From positions 1 to 22,468 of the forward strand of contig JANNHO010000434.1 of NCBI GenBank assembly GCA_031404435.1: a stretch of DNA of 22,468 nt, written 5' to 3'. The DNA comes from VFMC01 sp031404435 (GTDB lineage Bacteria; Actinomycetota; Acidimicrobiia; Acidimicrobiales; Ilumatobacteraceae). A program made the translations under genes and the position numbers. Of this stretch, positions 1 through 6,163 are shown one piece after another. The notes beneath the pieces were generated by a model. That model was not told the origin of the DNA and made no database searches. It saw only the letters and a list, made by a program, of their open reading frames with translations. Position 1 is the first letter of the stretch. Every line of letters starts with the position of its first letter.

Positions 1-123
1 GAGGTCCGCTGCCGCCGCTGCGATTCGCACCTCGGGCACGTGTTCCCCGACGGCCCCGCACCCACCGGCCAGCGGTTCTGCATGAACAGCGCGTCCCTCG
101 ACTTCGTACCCGCGACCGACTGA
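1..123 (+). CDS. msrB: Peptide-methionine (R)-S-oxide reductase MsrB, C-terminal end (5' partial)
   Basis: The reading frame is open from the first base and ends with TGA at 121-123, giving 40 residues. It contains the distal zinc-binding CxxC (CRRCDSHLGHVF) and the MsrB signature RFCMNSASL, whose cysteine is the catalytic residue that reduces methionine-R-sulfoxide in damaged proteins. FPDGP before the signature and a short tail (LDFVPATD) are also typical of the family end. The start and the first CxxC lie outside the window. A hairpin follows 24 nt after the stop, so the gene appears to be transcribed separately from narK. Confidence 0.87.
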   Translation, partial: EVRCRRCDSHLGHVFPDGPAPTGQRFCMNSASLDFVPATD

Positions 124-146
124 CCGGGCCCGAGCACACCGCGGTT

Positions 147-173
147 CTCACACCGCTACTCGCACGGCGTGAG
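147..173 (+). terminator. Hairpin downstream of msrB, possible terminator
   Basis: Nine-bp arms (147-155 and 165-173) pair with one A/C mismatch around a 9-nt loop, 24 nt after the msrB stop. There is no T-run, as is common for actinobacterial terminators. The call rests on the pairing and position only. Confidence 0.3.
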
Positions 174-201
174 CGGACGGTCATCTGATCGACCCGTTCG
201 G

Positions 202-217
202 GATACCGGCCCGAAAC
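202..217 (+). promoter_or_regulatory. GlnR-like half-site upstream of narK
   Basis: GATAC-n6-GAAAC at 202-217 matches one half of the actinobacterial GlnR box (gTnAC-n6-GaAAC) with one mismatch. It lies 80 nt before the narK start. GlnR is the known nitrogen regulator of nitrate assimilation in Streptomyces and Mycobacterium. A second half-site at the expected spacing is not convincing, so this is tentative. The rest of 124-296 shows no clear -35/-10 pair. Confidence 0.25.
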
Positions 218-247
218 CGGGCGTCCGTACCTTCAAACCCATCGTTG

Positions 248-269
248 GCCGACGTGCATCTACGTCGGC
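248..269. promoter_or_regulatory. Perfect 8-bp inverted repeat in the narK leader
   Basis: GCCGACGT (248-255) and ACGTCGGC (262-269) pair perfectly around a 6-nt loop, 27 nt before the narK ATG. The position fits either an operator for a dimeric regulator such as the NnaR-type protein encoded at the end of this operon, or a leader hairpin. The pairing is seen directly; the role is inferred. Confidence 0.4.
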
Positions 270-296
270 AGCGAACACGGATGAGGGAGAGGGCGC

Positions 297-1715
297 ATGT
301 CGACATCATCAGAGGCGGTACTGGGTCTCGAGCCAGCGGTCGACAGCAGCACTGGAATCGCCCCAGATCTTCAGGCGGGCGACCGATCGTCGGGACGCTG
401 GATCGATGACTGGCGGCCGGAGGACCCGGCATTTTGGGCCGAGACGGGCGAGGGGGTGGCCAAGCGCAACCTGATCTTTTCGATCCTGTCGGAGCACATC
501 GGGTTTTGCGTGTGGAGCCTGTGGTCGGTGTTCGTGCTGTTCCTCGGCCCCGAGTATGGGCTCGATCCCGGCCAGAAGTTCCTGCTCACCACGATGCCCG
601 CAGCAGCCGGCGCAGCGTTGCGGATCCCCTACACGCTCGCCGTCGCCAAGTTCGGCGGCAGGAACTGGACGGTGGTCAGCGCACTGCTGCTGCTGATCCC
701 AACGGCGTTCACCGCCCTCGTGCTGGAACCCGGCGTGCAATTCAGCACCCTGCTCGTGGCCGCAGCGATGGCCGGTTTCGGTGGCGGCAACTTCTCGTCG
801 TCGATGGCCAACATCGATTCCTTCTACCCCATGCACCGCAAGGGCTGGGCGCTCGGGCTCAACGCCGGCGGCGGCAACCTCGGCGTGGCCGCAACCCAGC
901 TCGTCGGCCTCGCCCTGCTGGCCACCGTCGGCCGCGAGCACCCGCGGATGATGCTCGTCGTGTACATGCCGCTGGTCATCGTGTCGGCCCTGTGCGCCGG
1001 GCGCTACATGGACAACCTGCGCATGGCCACCAACGAACCGCGGGCGCTGCGCAACGTCGCCAAGCTGCGCCACACCTGGCTCATCGCGCTGCTGTACATC
1101 GGATCGTTCGGGTCGTTCATCGGTTTCTCGTTCGCCTTCGGGCAGGTGCTGCAGGTGCAGTTCGCCGACACGTTCGACACGCCGGTGAAGGCCGCGTACC
1201 TCACGTTCCTCGGGCCGCTCCTCGGCTCGCTCGCCCGGCCAATCGGCGGCAAGTTGGCCGACCGGCGCAGCGGCGCCACCGTGACCCTCTACACGTTCCT
1301 GGCGATGACCGCCGGCGCCACAGTGGTGGTGACCGCCTCGGTCGCCGAATCGCTGGGACTGTTCCTGGTGGGGTTCGTGGTGCTGTTCGTGCTCACCGGC
1401 ATCGGCAACGGCTCGATCTACAAGATGACCCCCTCGATCTTCAACACCGAAGCGCAACTAGCGATCGACAACGGGGCCGACGATGCAACCGCCCGCAAGC
1501 AGGCCCGCACTCGGTCACGCTCGCTGATCGGTTTCACGGGCGCCACCGGAACCTTCGGCGGAGTGATGGTCAACCTCACGTTGCGCCAATCATTCCTCTC
1601 ATCAGGCACCGGCACCGCGGCCTACATCGGTTTCATCGGGCTGTACCTCACGTGCGCCGCTGTCACCTGGGCCGTCTATGTTCGCCCGATCTCGCGCCTG
1701 ATGGAGTCGTCATGA
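297..1715 (+). CDS. narK: NarK-family nitrate/nitrite transporter (MFS)
   Basis: This 472-residue major facilitator protein should import nitrate (or exchange nitrate and nitrite) across the inner membrane. After a hydrophilic N-terminus of about 65 residues it has about 12 hydrophobic segments. The glycine-rich nitrate signatures of the NNP family are visible: GFGGGNFSSSMANI with FYP after it, NAGGGNLGVAATQLVG in the first half, and GIGNGSIYKM in the second. ATG 297 is preceded by GGGAGAGG at good Shine-Dalgarno spacing, which fixes the start. It is the first gene of the operon, and its TGA overlaps the nirB ATG (ATGA). Expression is probably set by nitrogen regulators acting in 124-296. Confidence 0.93.
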   Translation: MSTSSEAVLGLEPAVDSSTGIAPDLQAGDRSSGRWIDDWRPEDPAFWAETGEGVAKRNLIFSILSEHIGFCVWSLWSVFVLFLGPEYGLDPGQKFLLTTMPAAAGAALRIPYTLAVAKFGGRNWTVVSALLLLIPTAFTALVLEPGVQFSTLLVAAAMAGFGGGNFSSSMANIDSFYPMHRKGWALGLNAGGGNLGVAATQLVGLALLATVGREHPRMMLVVYMPLVIVSALCAGRYMDNLRMATNEPRALRNVAKLRHTWLIALLYIGSFGSFIGFSFAFGQVLQVQFADTFDTPVKAAYLTFLGPLLGSLARPIGGKLADRRSGATVTLYTFLAMTAGATVVVTASVAESLGLFLVGFVVLFVLTGIGNGSIYKMTPSIFNTEAQLAIDNGADDATARKQARTRSRSLIGFTGATGTFGGVMVNLTLRQSFLSSGTGTAAYIGFIGLYLTCAAVTWAVYVRPISRLMESS

Positions 1716-3112
1716 CAGCGGCCGTGCAACACGCCGACATCCTCGTGATCGGCAACGGGATGGTCGGACGGCGCTTCGTCGACGCCGTACTCGAACGACG
1801 CCCCGCTGCGCCCCATCCCGCGAGCATCGTCGTGATCGGTGAAGAGACTCGCCCCGCCTACGACCGGGTCCATCTGTCGTCACTGTTCGACGGTGCCGAC
1901 GAGGCATCGCTGGCCTTGGGTGCAACGATTCAGGGAACGACGGTGTTAGCAGACCACGACGGCGCAGACGAGGTGCTCGGCGACCCGGTGATCCACCTCG
2001 ACACCGATGCCCGCACGGCGCGCACGGCTTCTGGCCGTGAGTTCACCTATGGCCGGTGCGTGATCGCCACGGGCTCGGCACCGTTCGTGCCCCCCGTGCC
2101 CGGAACCGACGCCGACGGCGTGTTCCTGTACCGCACCATCGACGACCTCGCGGCGATCAAGTCGTGGTCGGTGCGCTGCCAACGCGGTGTCGTCATCGGC
2201 GGAGGCTTGCTCGGGCTCGAGGCGGCGAACGCTCTACGTTTGCTCGGTCTCGGCGTGACTGTGGTGGAGTTCGCTCCCCGTCTGATGGCGGTACAGCTCG
2301 ACGACGGCGGTGGCCGGGCGCTACGCCGCCATGTGGAAGCGCTGGGCATCGAGGTGCGCACCGGTGTGGGCGCCAACGCAGTGCTCGTCAACGACGAGGG
2401 ATGCGCTCGCGGGTTGACGTTCGCGCCCACCGCTGCACCGGATGGCGATATCGAACACGAGCCGGCGTACGCCGAGATGGTGGTGATCGCAGCCGGCATC
2501 CGGCCTCGCGACCAGCTCGGCCGTGACGCCGGCCTGGAGATCGGCGCGCGCGGTGGCATCGTCATCGACGACCACTGCCGAACCTCGGCCGACGGGGTCT
2601 ATGCGATCGGTGAAGTCGCCTGCCACCGCGGTCGGGTGCACGGCCTGGTCGCACCCGGCTACGCAATGGCCGAAGCCGTCGCCGCAGCGATGTTCACGCC
2701 GACGGGCGGCAGCACGGGCGACCAGACGGTGTTCGTCGCCGGCGACAGCTCGACACAACTGAAGTTGCTCGGCGTGGAAGTGGCCTCGGTCGGCGATCCG
2801 CACGCCAGCGGCGACGACGTGGTCGTTGCCGACCCCGCCAGCGGGGTGTGGCAGAAGGCGATCATCGGTCCCGACGGTCGGCTGATCGGGGCCGTGCTGG
2901 TCGGTGACGCGAAGCCGTTCATGGCACTCGTGCAGATTCTGCGCAACGGTGGCGACACGAGTCGGTTGATCGACGTGCTCCGGCCGACGGCCACCGCGGC
3001 CGGTCCGGCGGAGATGGCCGACACACCGACGGCGTGTGCTCGTGCCACAACGTCACCTGCGGCTCGATTCGGGCTGCCGTGTCGGAAGGCTTCGAGAACG
3101 TGGCCGGCGTGA
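1712..3112 (+). CDS. nirB: Nitrite reductase large subunit NirB, FAD/NADH-binding part (frameshifted from the next entry)
   Basis: The N-terminal half of assimilatory NADH-nitrite reductase transfers electrons from NADH to the Fe-S/sirohaem centre. An FAD-binding motif (GNGMVGRRFV) lies near residue 12, an NADH-binding motif (GGGLLGLEAA) in the middle, and the NirB-typical HGLVAPGYAMAEA near residue 310. ATG 1712 overlaps the narK stop. Homology runs to about residue 440 (base 3030); the last 26 residues to the stop are out of frame. The Cys-rich BFD domain that should follow continues in another frame from about 3031, so one base is missing (or two are extra) around 3026-3037. Joined, the parts give about 854 residues, the usual NirB length. 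A sequencing error seems likelier than a true gene split. Confidence 0.87.
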   Translation: MTAAVQHADILVIGNGMVGRRFVDAVLERRPAAPHPASIVVIGEETRPAYDRVHLSSLFDGADEASLALGATIQGTTVLADHDGADEVLGDPVIHLDTDARTARTASGREFTYGRCVIATGSAPFVPPVPGTDADGVFLYRTIDDLAAIKSWSVRCQRGVVIGGGLLGLEAANALRLLGLGVTVVEFAPRLMAVQLDDGGGRALRRHVEALGIEVRTGVGANAVLVNDEGCARGLTFAPTAAPDGDIEHEPAYAEMVVIAAGIRPRDQLGRDAGLEIGARGGIVIDDHCRTSADGVYAIGEVACHRGRVHGLVAPGYAMAEAVAAAMFTPTGGSTGDQTVFVAGDSSTQLKLLGVEVASVGDPHASGDDVVVADPASGVWQKAIIGPDGRLIGAVLVGDAKPFMALVQILRNGGDTSRLIDVLRPTATAAGPAEMADTPTACARATTSPAARFGLPCRKASRTWPA

Positions 3113-4275
3113 AGTCGTGTACCAAGGCCGGTACCGGATGCGGGTCGTGCCTGCCGATGCTGCAGCAGCTGATCGACGCACAGCTCGCGGCCGCCGGCAA
3201 GGTGGTGGAGCGTCGGCTGTGCGCCCACTTCGCGGTCACCCGCCCGGAGCTGTTCGAGACGGTGCGCGCTACCGGAATCCGCACGTTTACCGAACTCGTG
3301 GCGAGGTTCGGGACCGGGCGCGGCTGCGAGATCTGCAAGCCGGCCGTCGCGTCGATGTTCGCCTCGCTCGGCTCCGGTTACATCCTCGACGGCGAACAGG
3401 CCAGCCTGCAGGACTCCAACGACCACTTCCTCGCCAACCTGCAACGCGACGGCACCTACTCTGTGGTTCCGCGGGTGCCCGGCGGCGAGATCACCCCGGC
3501 GCAGCTCATCGCGATCGGCGAAGTGGCCCGCGACTTCGACCTGTACTCGAAGATCACCGGCGGCCAGCGGATCGATCTGTTCGGTGCCCGCGTCGAGCAG
3601 CTCCCGGCGATCTGGGCACGGCTGAGGGCCGCCGGGCTCGAATCGGGTCATGCCTATGGGAAGGCCCTGCGCACGGTGAAGTCGTGCGTCGGCACAGCGT
3701 GGTGCCGGTACGGCGTGCAGGATTCCACGACGATGGCGATCGATCTGGAGCTGCGTTACCGCGGCTTGCGGGCCCCCCACAAGATCAAGCTCGCTGTGTC
3801 GGGTTGCGCCCGCGAGTGCGCCGAGGCGCAGAGCAAGGACGTCGGCATCATCGCCACCGAGCGCGGTTGGAACCTGTACGTGGGCGGCAACGGCGGCATG
3901 CGCCCGGCGCACGCCCAGCTGCTCGCCGAGGACCTCGATGATGCCGCACTGGTGCGGGCGATCGACCGCTACCTGATGTGGTACGTCCGCACCGCCGAAC
4001 GGCTCGAGCGCACGGCCACTTGGCAACGCAAACTACCCGGCGGGATCGACTTCGTTCGGCGTGTGGTGATCGACGACGAGCTCGGGCTCGGGGCCGACTT
4101 CGACGCCGATATGGCCCGTCACGTGGCCACGTACGAGTGCGAGTGGGCGGCCACCCTCGACAGTCCGGAACGGTCGGCCCGGTTCGCCTCGTTCGTCAAC
4201 ACCGATACCCCCGACCCGACCATCACCAGGGTCACGATCCGCGGCCAACGGCTGCCAGCGGAGGCACGAGCATGA
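3034..4275 (+). CDS. nirB: Nitrite reductase large subunit NirB, BFD [2Fe-2S] and sirohaem part (frameshifted from the previous entry)
   Basis: This is the C-terminal half of NirB, the catalytic part that reduces nitrite to ammonium with six electrons. In order it has a BFD-like [2Fe-2S] domain (CSCHNV ... SCTKAGTGCGSC), a second BFD-like domain (LCAHF ... GCEIC), a ferredoxin-like half-domain, and the sirohaem/[4Fe-4S] domain with ligands CVGTAWC and SGCAREC. The only start in this frame after the stop at 2905 is GTG 3034, immediately before the first cluster cysteine and without a well-placed ribosome site. It is therefore probably not a real start but the continuation of the upstream NirB frame. 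TGA 4273-4275 overlaps the nirD ATG. Confidence 0.87.
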   Translation: MCSCHNVTCGSIRAAVSEGFENVAGVKSCTKAGTGCGSCLPMLQQLIDAQLAAAGKVVERRLCAHFAVTRPELFETVRATGIRTFTELVARFGTGRGCEICKPAVASMFASLGSGYILDGEQASLQDSNDHFLANLQRDGTYSVVPRVPGGEITPAQLIAIGEVARDFDLYSKITGGQRIDLFGARVEQLPAIWARLRAAGLESGHAYGKALRTVKSCVGTAWCRYGVQDSTTMAIDLELRYRGLRAPHKIKLAVSGCARECAEAQSKDVGIIATERGWNLYVGGNGGMRPAHAQLLAEDLDDAALVRAIDRYLMWYVRTAERLERTATWQRKLPGGIDFVRRVVIDDELGLGADFDADMARHVATYECEWAATLDSPERSARFASFVNTDTPDPTITRVTIRGQRLPAEARA

Positions 4276-4667
4276 GCATCGACATGACCACCAGCACGGA
4301 TACCGATACCGATACCGATACCTGGACGGTCGTGTGCGCGGCGACGCTGCTCACGCCAGATCGTGGGGTCGCGGCACTGGTGAACGGCACGGCAGTCGCG
4401 ATCTTCGAGCTGTCGACGGGGAGCCTCCACGCGATCGACAACATCGACCCGTGCAGCGGGGCCAGCGTGCTCAGCCGGGGCATGATCGGCGACGTCGACG
4501 GCGTAGCCACCGTTGCCTCGCCGATGTATAAGCAGCGCTTCGACCTGAGCACCGGATGCTGCCTCGACATCCCGGGGCTCTCGGTCGCCGTGCACGACGT
4601 CACCTCGGCCGACGGCATGATCCACGTCCGCATGCGGCCCACTGCCACGGTCGCGGGGGCGCGATGA
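4272..4667 (+). CDS. nirD: Nitrite reductase small subunit NirD
   Basis: This 131-residue Rieske-fold protein partners NirB. Family features are VCAATLLTPDRGVAALV, VAIFELSTGSLHAIDN and the C-terminal SPMYKQRFDLSTGCCLDIPG block. As usual for NirD, the paired CxH/CxxH ligands of a true Rieske cluster are absent, so it is structural rather than redox-active. ATG 4272 overlaps the nirB stop, and the TGA overlaps the next ATG (4664). The N-terminus carries an Asp-Thr run encoded by a perfect 6-bp repeat, which appears to be a lineage-specific addition. Confidence 0.9.
   Translation: MSIDMTTSTDTDTDTDTWTVVCAATLLTPDRGVAALVNGTAVAIFELSTGSLHAIDNIDPCSGASVLSRGMIGDVDGVATVASPMYKQRFDLSTGCCLDIPGLSVAVHDVTSADGMIHVRMRPTATVAGAR
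4299..4322 (+). repeat. Four perfect copies of a 6-bp repeat in nirD
   Basis: GATACC is repeated four times without a mismatch, in frame, encoding alternating Asp-Thr near residues 10-17 of NirD. Gain or loss of a unit would change the protein by two residues without breaking the frame. Confidence 0.9.
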
Positions 4668-6163
4668 CGATCAGCGACTTCATCGCCATCCCCGTCGAAA
4701 CCGGACCCAGCTGGGGCTCGGGCTGCGGTACCGGTTCGGGATGCGGTTCAGGCTCGGGATGCGGTGCCGGCCCGGGCCCAGATCCGATGGCCAGGATTGG
4801 CTACCGCGGGCCGGAGCTGCTGCCACTCGATGCCGGGCAGCAATACCGGTTCGGGTTCAGCATGAACGCGTGCATCGGCTGCCACTCGTGCGAAGTGGCC
4901 TGCGCCGAGCAGAACGGCCTGCCTGCAGGTACCACATGGCGACGCGTGGGCGAGATCGAAGGCGGCGACCACCCCAACACCAAGCGCTTCCACCTGTCGA
5001 TGTCGTGTAACCACTGCCTCGAACCGGCCTGCCTGGAAGGCTGCCCGACCAACGCCTACACCAAGCTGGCCAACGGCGTCGTCGCCCACCACGCCGATGA
5101 CTGCATCGGCTGCCAGTACTGCACGTGGAACTGCCCGTACTCGGTTCCTGCCTTCCAACCCGACCGGCACATCGTCACCAAGTGCGACATGTGCGAACCA
5201 CGCCTCGGTGCCGGGCTCGCCCCGGCATGCGTGTCGGCGTGCCCAACGTACGCAATCACGGTGGAGCGGTTCTACCCCGACGACTGGCGCGCCGACCACT
5301 CCCAAGGCGATGCTCCGGAACTGCCGAGCGTGGACCTCACCCTGTCGACCACCCGTATCGAGCTCCCCGCCAACATGCCGGCAACCACGATCGCAGCGAG
5401 CGACTGGAACCTGCGGCCCGAGCACCCGCATTGGCCGCTGGTGTGGCTGACGCTGCTGACCCAGCTCGCGGCCGGCACCAGCGCCACCGCCGACACGTTC
5501 GCCGACCGTTGCGTCGGCGCGGCACTTGCCGGTGCCGGCCTACTCGGAGCGATGTTCCACCTCGGCCGTCCGGCGATGGCCTGGAAGGCATTGCGCAACC
5601 TGCGCCGCTCGTGGCTCAGCCGCGAAGTGTTCCTGCTATCGGTGTACGCAGCGCTCGCCGCGTCCGCCGTCGTGGTCCCGGCGCTCGCGACCGCAGCGAC
5701 GATCAGCGCGTTGCTCGGCATCTACGCCTCGGCGCGGCTCTACGTGGTCCCGGGCCGGCCTGCGTGGAACACGCCGCTCACGGTCGTCCGCTTCTTCGCC
5801 ACCGCAGCCGCGACGGGTCCACTGATCACGGGCCACACCTCGGTCGCCGTCGTCGGCATGGCCGTGGCACTCGGGGCAACCGCGCTCAACTGGTGCCGTC
5901 TCGCCCGCCACCATTCCCAGCCATGGCGCGGGGCCGTGAGCTTGGAGCTGCGCTGGTTTCGACCCTGGACCATCGGCCGGTGGATGCTGGTCGGCGTCGC
6001 CATCGTCGCCGCGGTGAGCGGCCAGTCGTGGATGTCGCTGTGGCTCGCGCTCGCGTTGGCGACCGCCAGCGAGGCGATCGGGCGGTGGCTGTTCTTCGTC
6101 ACCGTCGTCCCGCTCAACGTGCCCGGGGCCTTCTGGCGCGGTGCGGCCGGGAGCCACCGATGA
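4664..6163 (+). CDS. Fused 4x[4Fe-4S] ferredoxin (DmsB-like) and DmsC-type membrane anchor, partner of NarB
   Basis: This 499-residue fusion probably carries electrons between membrane quinol and the nitrate reductase encoded next. Residues 18-35 form a Gly-Ser-Cys repeat. Residues from about 65 to 205 hold four ferredoxin Cys groups: CIGCHSCEVAC (C70-C80), CNHCLEPACLEGCP, CIGCQYCTWNCP, and CDMC with a later CVSACP, as in DMSO-reductase subunit B. From about residue 255 there are roughly eight hydrophobic segments with DmsC landmarks (FHLGRPAMAWKALRNLRRSWLSRE, shortened here to HLGRP and LSRE; RPAWNTPLTVVRFF). ATG 4664 and TGA 6163 overlap both neighbours. No twin-arginine signal is seen, so the clusters should face the cytoplasm. 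Domain calls are firm; quinol as donor is inferred from DmsC. Confidence 0.88.
   Translation: MTISDFIAIPVETGPSWGSGCGTGSGCGSGSGCGAGPGPDPMARIGYRGPELLPLDAGQQYRFGFSMNACIGCHSCEVACAEQNGLPAGTTWRRVGEIEGGDHPNTKRFHLSMSCNHCLEPACLEGCPTNAYTKLANGVVAHHADDCIGCQYCTWNCPYSVPAFQPDRHIVTKCDMCEPRLGAGLAPACVSACPTYAITVERFYPDDWRADHSQGDAPELPSVDLTLSTTRIELPANMPATTIAASDWNLRPEHPHWPLVWLTLLTQLAAGTSATADTFADRCVGAALAGAGLLGAMFHLGRPAMAWKALRNLRRSWLSREVFLLSVYAALAASAVVVPALATAATISALLGIYASARLYVVPGRPAWNTPLTVVRFFATAAATGPLITGHTSVAVVGMAVALGATALNWCRLARHHSQPWRGAVSLELRWFRPWTIGRWMLVGVAIVAAVSGQSWMSLWLALALATASEAIGRWLFFVTVVPLNVPGAFWRGAAGSHR
4715..4768 (+). repeat. Three 18-bp repeats encoding Gly-Ser-Gly-Cys-Gly
   Basis: Three in-frame 18-bp units (4715-4732, 4733-4750, 4751-4768) each encode GSGCG plus T, S or A. 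They place cysteines at residues 21, 27 and 33 of the Fe-S/DmsC protein, exactly six apart, ahead of the ferredoxin domain. Confidence 0.85.

Noticed and set aside
309..1457. 382-residue minus-strand frame opposite narK
   Set aside because: His/Glu/Gln/Gly-rich composition typical of antisense reading of GC-rich genes; the plus strand encodes a clear transporter.
3014..3037. Programmed -1 ribosomal frameshift in nirB
   Set aside because: No slippery heptamer or following pseudoknot seen; an indel explains it more simply.
2659..4026. 455-residue minus-strand frame opposite nirB
   Set aside because: Shadow of nirB, no recognisable domain.
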